A stretch of 64,000 nt of DNA from Limnochorda sp. L945t (lineage in GTDB: Bacteria > Bacillota > Limnochordia > Limnochordales > Geochordaceae): NCBI RefSeq assembly GCF_035593305.1, contig NZ_CP141615.1:2325722-2389721 (forward strand), given 5' to 3'. Position 1 is the stretch's first letter, and each line of letters opens with the position of its first letter. Shown in pieces: positions 1-8,814 of this stretch. Made by a program: the position numbers and the translations under genes. The notes beneath the pieces are model-generated. The model saw nothing but the letters and a program-made list of their open reading frames with translations. It searched no databases and was not told the DNA's origin.

Positions 1-241
1 CGAGCTCCCGGCCGAGGATGGCCGGGACGAACCACCGCTCGAGGGCCATCAGGCTCGGCAACGTGGCGTCGTGGGAGTAGATGGGCTCGCTGAAGGTCGG
101 CATCTCGCCCAGCCCGTACAACCCTTCGGAAAAGACCCGCACCAGCACGACCTCCCGTTCGGTGACGGGGCCCGAGCTGATGTGGAAAGGCTCCTTGCAT
201 GGCACGCTGACGAGCATGAGCTCCACGCGCTCGACGCGCAC
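1..241 (-). CDS. Partial enolase-superfamily enzyme (MenC/N-acylamino acid racemase-like), N-terminus only
   Basis: The first 80 residues of a gene that runs off the left edge. The product begins VRVERVELMLVSVPCKEPF and continues with SGPVTEREVVLVRV and a GLGEMPTFSEP segment. This is the capping domain of the enolase superfamily, closest in pattern to o-succinylbenzoate synthase and N-acylamino acid racemase. The barrel with the metal ligands lies outside, so the substrate cannot be judged. The GTG at 241 is preferred because GGGGAG lies about nine bases upstream. An in-frame ATG at 289 would add 16 residues of non-conserved, charged sequence. The gene diverges from the amino-sugar operon at 451, so a shared regulatory region and a role in the same sugar-acid pathway are plausible inferences. 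Confidence 0.7.
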   Translation of the reverse strand, partial: MRVERVELMLVSVPCKEPFHISSGPVTEREVVLVRVFSEGLYGLGEMPTFSEPIYSHDATLPSLMALERWFVPAILGREL

Positions 242-388
242 GTCGTCATCTCCCCGCGGCTCGGCCGCCGTCCGGCGTCCGATACCCATTTGCGGACCTC
301 GCCGGATCTTTTTCGGATCGCAGGAAGGAACTCCTCTATGTCCGCAGAAGATTTGTTCAGCCGGCGTGAAACCGAGAACGGAACGTGA

Positions 389-420
389 TGTCCGTAACGT
401 CTCGGCTAGGTGTCCGTAAC
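389..420. promoter_or_regulatory. Direct repeat TGTCCGTAAC x2, probable operator
   Basis: The decamer TGTCCGTAAC occurs at 389-398 and again at 411-420, with starts 22 bp apart (two helical turns). It lies between the divergent enolase-like gene and the sugar operon, 30 to 60 bases before the ATG at 451. A weaker match, ATGTCCGCAG, begins at 338. Spacing by whole turns is typical of a regulator binding same-face half-sites. The regulator is unknown. Confidence 0.4.
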
Positions 421-450
421 CAGACGTCGCAGGACGGAGGCCCCGGCCGC

Positions 451-1470
451 ATGCTGCAGGTAGGCCTGGTGGGGACCGGCATCATCTCCCGGGAGCACGT
501 CCGGGCCATCGCACACCATCCGCAGTGCACGCTGGTGGGGGTGGCCGACGTGGTGTCCGAGCGGGCGCGCCAGGCTGCCGAGCAATACCGGCGCCACCGG
601 GCCTGTGCAGGCAAGCGTGACGAAGAGCCCCGGCCCTTCGCCAGCGCCGCCGAAATGCTCGGGCAACTGCCCCTTGACGTCGTGGTGGTGGCCGTTCCTC
701 ACGGGCTTCACGAGGAGGTCGCTATCGCCGCCCTGCGCGCCGGCGCCCACGTGTTCGTGGAAAAGCCCCTTGCGCCCACCCGCGCGGCCTGCGACGCCAT
801 CCTCGAAGAGGCGGCGAAGATGGGCCGCCAGGTGGCCGTCGGGCACGTCATGCGGTATTTCCCGGAAATCCGCACGGCTCGTGAGGTGGTCGCGGCAGGC
901 ACGATCGGGGCCGTCGTCTCCGTGGTCGAAGTCCGTCACGCCGAGTACTTCGTCAATACCCGCCCGCGCTGGTTCTTCGACCGGGAGCTCGCGGGTGGAG
1001 GCGTACTGATGACGCAGGGCGTTCACTCGGTGGACAAGGTGCAATTCGTGACGGGCCGCCGGGTCTTGCGAGTCAGTGGCCGCGCTTGGTACCGGGAGGA
1101 CCTCGGCCTGGAGGTGGCTGGCGGGCTGTGGCTGGAGCTGGACGGAGGCGTGACCGCCACCATCGTGCAGTCGGGGTACCGGGGCGCTCCACGGCACGAG
1201 ATCGAGGTCATCGGTACGCGAGGGAGGTTGCGGGCGGAGTGGGGGCATGGAGTTTCGGTTACCACCTCGGACGCCGGGTACGAGCCCGTCCCCCTGCATG
1301 ACGGAGGGGGGGATCCGTACCAGGCACAGTGGGACGCCTTCGTGGCGTCGCTCCTCGAGGGCCGGGAGGTGCCGGTACCCGGCACCTATGGCCGGCAGGT
1401 CGTCTCGGTGATCGAGGCCTTCTACGCATCCAGCCGCACGGGTGGGAGCTGGGTTTCCATCGAGACGTGA
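451..1470 (+). CDS. Gfo/Idh/MocA-family NAD(P)-dependent oxidoreductase
   Basis: A 339-residue sugar dehydrogenase of the Gfo/Idh/MocA family. The Rossmann fingerprint is right at the start (MLQVGLVGTGIISREH, GxGxIS). The EKPLAPT motif follows near residue 104, with the catalytic Lys that normally hydrides or positions the sugar hydroxyl. The C-terminal alpha/beta domain includes GGGVLMTQGVHSVD. The ATG at 451 is chosen over the upstream in-frame start at 385 because the fingerprint begins directly after it and AGGACGGAGG sits ten bases upstream. It is the first gene of the operon with the ABC importer at 1535-4720. It probably oxidises or epimerises an imported sugar or its keto form; the substrate cannot be read from the sequence. 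Confidence 0.85.
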   Translation: MLQVGLVGTGIISREHVRAIAHHPQCTLVGVADVVSERARQAAEQYRRHRACAGKRDEEPRPFASAAEMLGQLPLDVVVVAVPHGLHEEVAIAALRAGAHVFVEKPLAPTRAACDAILEEAAKMGRQVAVGHVMRYFPEIRTAREVVAAGTIGAVVSVVEVRHAEYFVNTRPRWFFDRELAGGGVLMTQGVHSVDKVQFVTGRRVLRVSGRAWYREDLGLEVAGGLWLELDGGVTATIVQSGYRGAPRHEIEVIGTRGRLRAEWGHGVSVTTSDAGYEPVPLHDGGGDPYQAQWDAFVASLLEGREVPVPGTYGRQVVSVIEAFYASSRTGGSWVSIET

Positions 1471-1534
1471 GCCGCCAAGGTCGAGAGAGTCGTAACGCCG
1501 CACCAGGGTACAGGACAGGGGGAGGGAGTGCAGC

Positions 1535-2824
1535 ATGCAAGGGTTTGCAGGGTTGCGAGGGCCCCGTTCGAAAGGGCCGGCGGTACTGCTCCTGGCGGCA
1601 TGGTTGCTGGCAGCGACGGCGGCTTCCGCCGCGGCCGCCTCGACGCGGGTCACCGTCTGGTTCATGGCATCGGGAGGAGACTTCGAGCAGTATACGCAGA
1701 AGGTCGTGGAGCAGTTCGAATCCGCTCACCCGGGCGTCGACGTGCAGTACCAGATCATCCCCTGGGAAGGCGTCGACGAAAAGCTGGCGACCGCCGTCGC
1801 CTCGGGTACCAATCCCGACGTCATGCAGATGGGTAACGTCCGCATCGCCCCGCTCATCGACATGGGCGTCCTGGAGGACTTGACCCCCTATGTCATGGGC
1901 TCGGATCTGAGCAAAGACGTCACCCGGCGCCAGTGGGAGGTCAGCGGGGGCTTACGCGACGGTCACTACTACGCCATTCCGTTCATCCAGGCGACCCGCC
2001 CCTTCTTCTGGAACCGAGCGCTCTACAAAGAGGCCGGCCTCGACCCGGACCGCGGCCCGCGCACGTGGGACGACTGGCTGCAGATGGCGTCCAAGACCCA
2101 CGATCCCCGCCGGGGGCGTTCCGGGGTCGCGATGGGTGCCAACGATAACATGCAGCTCTCGTTCCTGTGGTTCCCGCAGCTCCTGTGGTCGGCCGGCGGC
2201 GAGATCTTCTCCGCGGACGGGAAGCAGGCCGCATTCGCCTCCGAAGCCGGCGTGCAGGCCGCCCGGTTCATGGTCGACCTCTCGAAGTTCGCCCAGCCCG
2301 GCTTCCTCGGCATGATGACCCCCGAGGCCAACGAGCTGTTCTACCAGGGACGGGCGGCGACCACCGTGCTCCCGTCGAGCAACGTGGTGGCCATCCCCAA
2401 GACCTATCCGGACCTCGACTTCGGCATGGCGCCGCCCCCCGTCAAGAAGCAGCCGGCGGCTCTGGCGGGGATGGACTCGCTGGTGATGTTCAAGTCGGCC
2501 AAAGACAAGAAGGCCGCCTGGGACGTCGTCGCTTATCTGTCCGGGGCCGAAAGCCAGCGGATGCTCGGCGAGCTGTTCGGCTTCACGCCCGTGCGCAGCA
2601 GCCTGGTCCGGAGCCGCCCGTTCGCGGACGACCCGCGCTGGCAAGCGGCGTTCGCCGTGCTCGAGTACGTCAAGGCATTGCCGATGACGGCCGCGTGGGC
2701 CCGGATCCGGCCGCGCCTGGGCGAGGAACTGCACTACGCCCTCGCGGGTCAGAAAACGCCCGAAAAGGCACTGCAGGACGCCGCCGGCTTCGCAGCCGAG
2801 ACGCTGAGGCAGTCGGGGAAGTAG
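1535..2824 (+). CDS. Extracellular sugar-binding protein of an ABC importer (family 1)
   Basis: A 429-residue solute-binding protein with a Sec signal peptide (hydrophobic core GPAVLLLAAWLLAATAAS, cleavage near residue 35). The mature start TRVTVWFMASGGDFEQY is typical of the MalE/UgpB carbohydrate group, and the KLATAVASGTNPDV segment is characteristic. There is no lipobox cysteine, so it appears to be a free periplasmic or exported protein rather than a lipoprotein. A strong ribosome site, GGGGAGGGAG, ends six bases before the ATG. The permeases follow directly. No ATPase is encoded in the operon, as is common where one shared MsmX-type ATPase serves several sugar importers. Confidence 0.9.
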   Translation: MQGFAGLRGPRSKGPAVLLLAAWLLAATAASAAAASTRVTVWFMASGGDFEQYTQKVVEQFESAHPGVDVQYQIIPWEGVDEKLATAVASGTNPDVMQMGNVRIAPLIDMGVLEDLTPYVMGSDLSKDVTRRQWEVSGGLRDGHYYAIPFIQATRPFFWNRALYKEAGLDPDRGPRTWDDWLQMASKTHDPRRGRSGVAMGANDNMQLSFLWFPQLLWSAGGEIFSADGKQAAFASEAGVQAARFMVDLSKFAQPGFLGMMTPEANELFYQGRAATTVLPSSNVVAIPKTYPDLDFGMAPPPVKKQPAALAGMDSLVMFKSAKDKKAAWDVVAYLSGAESQRMLGELFGFTPVRSSLVRSRPFADDPRWQAAFAVLEYVKALPMTAAWARIRPRLGEELHYALAGQKTPEKALQDAAGFAAETLRQSGK

Positions 2825-2921
2825 CGACAAGCGGGCAAAGGCGGCCGGCGGTCCACCGGTGGGCCGCCGGCCGTGCCCGGCGCGGCCGTGTGCCTTGTCC
2901 GCGGGTGCGGGACGGGAAGGG

Positions 2922-3800
2922 ATGCCGGTGGCAGCGGTAGGCAGTCGCCGCAGGCAGGCGTTCATCGGATGGGCGTTCATCCTTCCGGTGGCAGGGGTTT
3001 TCGCGACCTTCAGCGTGTACCCCACCCTCTACTCGCTGTACATGAGCTTCTTCAAGTGGCGGTTGCTGGGCGGGGCAGACGGGTGGGTAGGGCTGTCCAA
3101 CTACATTCGGGCCCTGCAGGACGGCGTCTTCCTGGCTTCGCTCAAGAACGTGTTCTACTATGCTCTCTCGGTGCCGGGCCGCCTTGCGGTGGGGCTCGTT
3201 CTCGCGCTCCTGCTCAACCGGGCATTCCACGGTCGTAACTTCTGGAGGACCGTCTACTTCATGCCGTACGTCACGTCGTGGGTGGTCGCCGCGACCGTCT
3301 GGAAGTGGTTGTACCAGCCGGACGGGCTGATCAACGTCTTGCTCGGGTTCTTCGGCATCGGGCCGTTTCTCTGGCTGGGTGACGCCCGCCTTGCGATGCC
3401 GTCCATCATCCTGATGAGCATCTGGAAGACGGCCGGGTTCGACATGGTCGTCTACCTCGCGGCCCTGGCGTCGATACCCAGGGAGTACTACGAAGCCGCC
3501 AGCATCGACGGGGCGTCCGCGTGGAGCACGTTCCGGCACATCACCCTTCCGCTGCTGGCGCCCACTACCCTCTTCTTGCTCGTCGTAGGCGTCATCAGCG
3601 CGATGCAGCTGTTCACCCAGCCGTTCATCATGACGGGCGGCGGACCGGGACGAGCCACCATCGCGCCGGTCCAGTACATCTACGAGAACGCCTTCAAGTA
3701 CTACGACATGGGGTATGCAGCCGCGCTGGGCTACGTGCTGTTCACCATCATCCTGGCGCTGACCCTGGTCCAGATGCGCGTCCTGCGCCCGTCCCGGTGA
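2922..3800 (+). CDS. Sugar ABC transporter permease (MalF/UgpA type)
   Basis: A 292-residue inner-membrane permease with six predicted hydrophobic segments. The first is FIGWAFILPVAGVFATFSVY. The EAA loop EAASIDGASAWSTFRHITLP, which docks the ATPase, lies near residue 192. TGGGPGRAT follows, typical of the UgpA/MalF partner. The start is uncertain: the ATG at 2922 has GGAAGG immediately before it, while the GTG two codons later (2928) has better spacing. The start at 2859 would add a non-hydrophobic 21-residue tail. It is the second part of the importer fed by the binding protein at 1535. Confidence 0.88.
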   Translation: MPVAAVGSRRRQAFIGWAFILPVAGVFATFSVYPTLYSLYMSFFKWRLLGGADGWVGLSNYIRALQDGVFLASLKNVFYYALSVPGRLAVGLVLALLLNRAFHGRNFWRTVYFMPYVTSWVVAATVWKWLYQPDGLINVLLGFFGIGPFLWLGDARLAMPSIILMSIWKTAGFDMVVYLAALASIPREYYEAASIDGASAWSTFRHITLPLLAPTTLFLLVVGVISAMQLFTQPFIMTGGGPGRATIAPVQYIYENAFKYYDMGYAAALGYVLFTIILALTLVQMRVLRPSR

Positions 3801-3832
3801 CAGCCATGGCGGTAACGGACAAGGAGCATGAG

Positions 3833-4720
3833 ATGGTCGCCCGAGAAAGTCTGGAACTCGTACAGGGGTCGAAGCGAGCACGCCGGGCGTCTCCGGCGGT
3901 GCGCCGCACGGCCCGCGGCGTGCTCTTCACGGGCGCACTGGTCGCCATCGGCCTCGCGATGGCCCTACCGTTTCTCTGGATGATTACGAGCTCGTTCAAG
4001 CCCATGCGGGAGATCTTCGCGTACCCGCCCACCCTCTGGCCGCAGTCGCCGACCCTCGACAACTACGTCACGGCGTTCGGCCGCACCCCTGTGGCCCGAT
4101 GGTTCTTGAACAGCGCCATCGTGACGGGGTCCATCACGCTCTCCAACGTCCTGGCCGACGCCATGGCAGCCTACGCCTTTGCGCGCCTGCGCTTTCCCGG
4201 CAAGGACGTGGTGTTCGTCTTGCTGCTGGTGACGCTCATGATCCCGTTCCATCTCACGCTGGTGCCGCTGTTCCTCATCCTCAGGAGCCTCGGCCTGCTC
4301 AACTCGCTGGCCGGCGTCATCGCACCGGGGCTCGCCTCCATCCTGGGCGTCTTTCTGCTCCGGGGCTTCTTCGCGGACATCCCCCTGGAACTCGAAGAGG
4401 CCGCCCGGGTCGACGGCGCGGGGGAGTTCCAGATCTTCTGGAGGGTCGCGATGCCGCTCGCCAGGCCGGCTCTGGCTACGGTGGCCATCATCGTCTTCGT
4501 GCAGAGCTGGGGCGAGTTCTTGTTGCCGCTCCTGGTGCTCAACGACCGCAGTGCCTTCACGCTGCCGCTGGGCATCCGGATGTTCCAGGGAGAGTACTCG
4601 ACGGAGTGGGGCCAGCTGATGGCGGTCACGTTCCTGGCCGACCTACCCATCCTCGTCCTATTCTTGATGCTCCAGCGGCACTTCATCCACGGGCTCACAC
4701 AGGGGGCGCTCAAGGCGTGA
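3833..4720 (+). CDS. Sugar ABC transporter permease (MalG/UgpE type)
   Basis: A 295-residue second permease half. The N-terminal membrane span (FTGALVAIGLAMALPFLWM) is followed by the TSSFK motif, and the EAA loop (EEAARVDGAGEFQIFWRVAMP) lies in the C-terminal half. Six membrane segments are expected. ATG 3833 is chosen because AAGGAG lies six bases before it; ATG 3806 is possible but has no good ribosome site. The last bases overlap the GTG of the next gene (GTGA), indicating translational coupling. Confidence 0.88.
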   Translation: MVARESLELVQGSKRARRASPAVRRTARGVLFTGALVAIGLAMALPFLWMITSSFKPMREIFAYPPTLWPQSPTLDNYVTAFGRTPVARWFLNSAIVTGSITLSNVLADAMAAYAFARLRFPGKDVVFVLLLVTLMIPFHLTLVPLFLILRSLGLLNSLAGVIAPGLASILGVFLLRGFFADIPLELEEAARVDGAGEFQIFWRVAMPLARPALATVAIIVFVQSWGEFLLPLLVLNDRSAFTLPLGIRMFQGEYSTEWGQLMAVTFLADLPILVLFLMLQRHFIHGLTQGALKA

Positions 4721-5526
4721 GGTACTCGGTTTGCAGCATCATCATGGCCGAGCACGGGCCGGAAGAAGCGGCAGAGCTCGCCGGCCGGTACGGGTACGAC
4801 GGGATCGAGTGGCGGGTGCACCCCGGCGGGCACTTCGCGCCGGTGGAGTTGCCGGCCGCCGCCTCGAGGATGCGCAGGCTGGCCGAAGACCATGGGCTCG
4901 AGATCCCCGCCCTGGCTGCGTACGTCGAGCTCGGGGCCCTGGGCGAGGGAGAGGAGCAGGCGCTCGAAGAGCTCGCACGCGTCGCCGAGGCTGCCGAGCT
5001 GGCGGGCGCCAGGCTGTTCCGGGTCTGGGCGCCGGCATACGACGGGTCCACGCCGTATGGGACGCTCTTCGACAGGGCACGCCGGGGTCTCGAGAAGGCC
5101 GAGGCCGCGGCGCGCCGCCACGGAGTGAAGGCCGCAGTGGAGATCCATCTGGGAGGCATCACGCCCAGCGCCGGCCTGGCACGCCGCCTCGTGGAGGGAT
5201 TCGACCCGGCCCATGTCGGGCTCATTCACGATCCAGCAAATCTCATCTACGAGGGGTTCGAGAACTGGCGGATGGGGCTCGAGCTCATCGGAGAGTACCT
5301 GGCCCACGTCCACGTCAAGAACGCCGCATGGCTACGCGGGCCCGACGGGCGCTGGCGGTGCGAGAGCGCCCCTCTGGCGCAGGGGCAGGTCGAATGGCCC
5401 GCCGTCGCGGCGGAGCTACGCCGCGCAGGGTACGACGGGTGGCTCTCCCTCGAGGATTTCTCGGGACAGCCCGTGGAGGACCGGCTGCGGAGCGGCATTG
5501 CCTTCCTGCATCATTTGGGCGGCTGA
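4717..5526 (+). CDS. Sugar phosphate isomerase/epimerase-like TIM barrel (AP endonuclease 2 fold)
   Basis: A 269-residue protein of the xylose-isomerase-like TIM barrel superfamily (IolE/IolI/hexulose epimerase relatives). Visible barrel strands and ligands include GYDGIEWRV near the start, AVEIHLGG (metal Glu and His), GLIHDPANL (His-Asp), HVHVKNA and a final SLEDFSG carrying the last metal Glu. It begins at a GTG that overlaps the permease stop by 4 bases, so it is coupled to the transporter. It probably isomerises or epimerises the imported sugar or the product of the Gfo/Idh enzyme. The exact reaction is not deducible. Confidence 0.8.
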   Translation: MRYSVCSIIMAEHGPEEAAELAGRYGYDGIEWRVHPGGHFAPVELPAAASRMRRLAEDHGLEIPALAAYVELGALGEGEEQALEELARVAEAAELAGARLFRVWAPAYDGSTPYGTLFDRARRGLEKAEAAARRHGVKAAVEIHLGGITPSAGLARRLVEGFDPAHVGLIHDPANLIYEGFENWRMGLELIGEYLAHVHVKNAAWLRGPDGRWRCESAPLAQGQVEWPAVAAELRRAGYDGWLSLEDFSGQPVEDRLRSGIAFLHHLGG

Positions 5527-5570
5527 AGGGACGTCTTCGCAGGCCGGGCGCTTCGTATGTCAGGGAGGGG

Positions 5571-7772
5571 ATGGCCGTGCGGTCCTGTCTTCGCGTGACG
5601 TTGCTCGCGGCGTGTCTGGCTGCGGGTTTCTCGGTCGCGTCGCTGCCCACCCGGGCCGGAGAGAACCTGGCCAGACCTGCCGGGCAGAGTTCGCGCCCGT
5701 ACGTCCTGTTCGGAAAAGACGACATTCCCCGCTTACGGGAAAAGGTGCAGTCGGGCGTGGCAGCGACCTGGTGGGCAACCGTGAGGGAGCGAGCCGAACG
5801 GGCCCTGTCGAAGGTCGTGGAGAAGACCTCCGAGCGCGACCTTCGCTACGACGTCCTGGATCTGGCCTTCGCGTACCTCATCACCGATGACGACCGCTAC
5901 GGTCTCAAGGCCAGGGAGATTCTCCTCAACATCGACAGGTCGGTCCAGTGGCGGCCTGGCCCCGGCGACTTCCCGTGGAGATGGCCGCAGCTTACCATGC
6001 AGACGGCCCTGGCATACGACTGGATAGCCGGTGCGGGGCTGTTGAACGAGGAAGAGGACCGGCGCGCCCGGGCCCTCATCGCTCAGGCTGCCAAGATCAT
6101 TTACGACGGTTTACGAGGACCCGAGGATCAGAAGGCCAACCCCTACTGGAACCTTGTGAATTTCCGGCTCCGCAACGACGCGGGTCTTGGCGTCACAGCC
6201 CTGGCCCTCGGTGACTTCGACGACCCGGAGCTGGGCAGCGCGGAGGAGTGGGCCGCATACGCGCAGGCAGATCTCTTTGGCGAATCCGGGTGGGTGGTGG
6301 ATCACTATCTCTCCCAGATGGTAACTGCAGACGGCGTGTACAAAGAGGGTTCGAGCTATGCCCAGGACAGTTTTCGAATGCTCATCCCGTATCTGTACGC
6401 CATGAAGCGCGTGCGCGGAGTGGACTACTTCCGATACCCCCAGGTGCGTAACCTATTCGGGTGGCTCGTGAAGACCATGCTCCCGGACGGTAGCCAGCCC
6501 AGCGTCGACACAGGGTGGGCACCCGCCGCTTACTCCTCCGGAATGCACCACTGGGTGGCATCACAGTACCCGGAAGAGGCGCCCGCGTACATGTGGGCCT
6601 GGCAGAAAGAAGGCCGTCCCGTGCCGGCCGGAGACCAGGTGCTGGCCATCATTTTCTACGAACCCGCGATGGAGGCGAGCGCGGCCCCGCCCCGGTGGGA
6701 GCCGACGCAGTTTTTCGAGGAGGGCGGGTATGCCGTCCTGCGCAGCGGCTGGAACGACGATGCCACCATGATGTTGCTCCTGGCAGAGCACGTTCCCGAC
6801 CGGTCCTCCCACGAACAGCCCGACCAGACCAGCTTCCTGCTCTTCTCACGGGGCGCGTACCTGGCCATCGACCCCGGGGATGGCCGAGACTACCCGGACC
6901 GGCGTCACTACTGGATCCGATCGCCATACGCTCACAACCTGGTCATCGTGGACGGGCAGTCCAGTCCCGAGGTGGCATGGAGCTACAGCGAGGTCAAGGA
7001 TCCCGCTTACTTCGACCTGACATTGGCGGCCCGAGGAGCCGACATCGCCCGGGTTCGCATGCACTACGACAAGGTCGACGTGGACATCCGGAGGACGGTC
7101 TTGTTCGCTCGCCGCGAGTACTTCATCGTGGTAGACGACCTGCACTCTGACGGTGAGCACAGGTACGACTGGCAGATCCATCTGGGCCGGGCGGATCGCG
7201 GCAAGCTTGACATGCGCCCTGACGGCGCTACATGGACGATCCCGAACGACCGGGGTCGGAATGTTTCCCTGGACATCTGGTTCGCCGCGCCTTCCGTGCA
7301 GTTGACGTCCGCGACAGGCCCGACGAACTACGTACCTCGGGAGACGTTCGACCATGTCTACCTGAAGGCGACGTCGAACGGGCAAGACGCGCGGTACGTG
7401 ACCTTCCTCTACCCGCGATACGAAAGCGACCCGCCTCCCCAGCTCGAGCGCCTTCCGGCATCCGGAGGGGAGGCCTTCGCCCTGTTCGATGGAGAGCGCC
7501 TGGACGTGCTGCTTCTTCGATCGGCGGACACGGGCGACCCTGCAACGAACTCAGCGGCGGCATCTGCGCAATCCCAGGGACGAGCACGGCTCGTTCGAGC
7601 CGTGGTGGCCGGCGAAGAGATCGAAGCCGATGCCGAGCTCCTCTACGTGAGCCGGGACCATGGAGTGACAAGGGTCATAGCCGGGATCGCCGTTGGGAAC
7701 GTGAGGATGGGAAAGGACACGCTCATCAGCACTGGGGCGCCGGTCACGGCCGTTTGGGAGACAGGCAGGTGA
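5571..7772 (+). CDS. Secreted heparinase II/III-like polysaccharide lyase
   Basis: A 733-residue protein with a signal peptide (LRVTLLAACLAAGFSVASLP, cleavage near residue 29). Its N-terminal half is an alpha-toroid of the alginate-lyase/heparinase type (YDVLDLAFAYLITDD, WPQLTMQTALAYDWI, NPYWNLVNFRLRNDAG). The Hepar_II_III beta-sandwich begins near residue 380 (GGYAVLRSGWNDDATMMLLL, HEQPDQTSFLLFSRG, HNLVIVDGQ). Family members cleave uronic-acid/hexosamine polymers by beta-elimination; the HxQPDQ and NLVxxDG motifs are the usual active-site region. With the importer upstream and NagA/NagB downstream, a GlcNAc-containing acidic polymer such as heparosan or hyaluronan-like material is a reasonable guess. 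The ATG at 5571 touches GGGAGGGG; GTG 5577 has better spacing. Confidence 0.85.
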   Translation: MAVRSCLRVTLLAACLAAGFSVASLPTRAGENLARPAGQSSRPYVLFGKDDIPRLREKVQSGVAATWWATVRERAERALSKVVEKTSERDLRYDVLDLAFAYLITDDDRYGLKAREILLNIDRSVQWRPGPGDFPWRWPQLTMQTALAYDWIAGAGLLNEEEDRRARALIAQAAKIIYDGLRGPEDQKANPYWNLVNFRLRNDAGLGVTALALGDFDDPELGSAEEWAAYAQADLFGESGWVVDHYLSQMVTADGVYKEGSSYAQDSFRMLIPYLYAMKRVRGVDYFRYPQVRNLFGWLVKTMLPDGSQPSVDTGWAPAAYSSGMHHWVASQYPEEAPAYMWAWQKEGRPVPAGDQVLAIIFYEPAMEASAAPPRWEPTQFFEEGGYAVLRSGWNDDATMMLLLAEHVPDRSSHEQPDQTSFLLFSRGAYLAIDPGDGRDYPDRRHYWIRSPYAHNLVIVDGQSSPEVAWSYSEVKDPAYFDLTLAARGADIARVRMHYDKVDVDIRRTVLFARREYFIVVDDLHSDGEHRYDWQIHLGRADRGKLDMRPDGATWTIPNDRGRNVSLDIWFAAPSVQLTSATGPTNYVPRETFDHVYLKATSNGQDARYVTFLYPRYESDPPPQLERLPASGGEAFALFDGERLDVLLLRSADTGDPATNSAAASAQSQGRARLVRAVVAGEEIEADAELLYVSRDHGVTRVIAGIAVGNVRMGKDTLISTGAPVTAVWETGR

Positions 7773-7779
7773 AGCAGCA

Positions 7780-8814
7780 ATGCCAGGCGTAGCACGAAGC
7801 AGCCCGAACCGGGGCGGTTCCATCCTGGATTTCGTGGGCAGCACACCTCTCGTGGAGATACGCAGCGACCGGCAACCGAACTGCCGGGTACTGGCTAAGG
7901 CAGAGTTCTATAGCCCCAGCGGCGGTCCCAAGGACCGCGTCGTGAAGCGCATCGTGGAAAAGGCAGAGAAGGATGGGCTCTTGAAGCCTGGCATGGCGCT
8001 CATCGAGGCCAGTACCGGGAGCACCGGTATTGCCACGGCGCTGGTTGCCGCCGTTCGGGGTTATGACGCGGTCATCGTCATGCCCGAAGGGATGAGCCGG
8101 GAGCGGCGCCAGATCATCGAGGCTCTCGGGGCGCGCCTCGAGCTTACGCAAGGGTCAGGAAGCGATATCGAGCGAGCGATCGCACGCGTGAAAGAACTGA
8201 TGGCCGGCGATCCGGGCCGGTACTTCTTCATCAATCAATTCGTCAACCGGGAGAACGTGGAGACGCATTACCGGGAGACCGGGCCCGAGATCTGGGAGCA
8301 GACGGGCGGCGCTTTGGACGCGTTCGTGGCGATGATGGGAACCGGAGGCACCGTCACCGGCGTTTCGCGCTACCTGAAGGAGCGGGATCCCCGCATCCGT
8401 TGCTTTGCGGGCGAACCCACGAGCAGTGCCACCTATCTCACGGGACAGAAAGGCGCGCATGTGATCGAGGGTGTTGGCGACGGCTTGGTCCCCGAGATCT
8501 TCGACCGAGAGGTTGTCGACGGGTTCGTGCTGATCAGCGACGAAGAGGCCCTGGGCACGTGCCGATGGCTGGCACGTCGCCACGGCCTGCTCGTGGGCCC
8601 TTCCTCTGGGGCCAACGTGGCAGCGGCGCTGAAGCTGGCCGAAGCCTATCCCGAGTTGGAGACCATCGTTACCGTCTTGCCGGATACGGCGTTGCGATAC
8701 CTGAGCACTGGACTCTACGGTCGCGCCGGCGTAGGGTTCGACGCCCAGGGGCCAGATGGCCCGGTGGAGTGGTGGCAGGAACGGTGTGTGCAGCGACTGA
8801 CGGTCGTTCGTTGA
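7780..8814 (+). CDS. Cysteine-synthase-family PLP enzyme (fold type II)
   Basis: A 344-residue fold-type II PLP enzyme resembling O-acetylserine sulfhydrylase and cystathionine beta-synthase. The Schiff-base lysine is Lys51 in SGGPKDRVVKR. The substrate loop is ASTGSTGIATAL (about 78-88), the phosphate loop GTGGTVTGVSRYLKER and the C-terminal PSSGANVAAA segment. AGGTGA lies seven bases before the ATG. The gene is only 7 bases downstream of the lyase and overlaps nagA, so it belongs to the polysaccharide operon. That is an odd place for a cysteine biosynthesis enzyme. It may instead deaminate or eliminate from an amino-sugar acid or other beta-substituted substrate; this is inference, and a conventional sulfhydrylase cannot be excluded. 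Confidence 0.85.
   Translation: MPGVARSSPNRGGSILDFVGSTPLVEIRSDRQPNCRVLAKAEFYSPSGGPKDRVVKRIVEKAEKDGLLKPGMALIEASTGSTGIATALVAAVRGYDAVIVMPEGMSRERRQIIEALGARLELTQGSGSDIERAIARVKELMAGDPGRYFFINQFVNRENVETHYRETGPEIWEQTGGALDAFVAMMGTGGTVTGVSRYLKERDPRIRCFAGEPTSSATYLTGQKGAHVIEGVGDGLVPEIFDREVVDGFVLISDEEALGTCRWLARRHGLLVGPSSGANVAAALKLAEAYPELETIVTVLPDTALRYLSTGLYGRAGVGFDAQGPDGPVEWWQERCVQRLTVVR

Noticed and set aside
406-1665. Long minus-strand open frame antisense to the Gfo/Idh gene
   Set aside because: High GC content keeps the antisense frame open. The plus-strand frame has clear family motifs and the antisense product has none.
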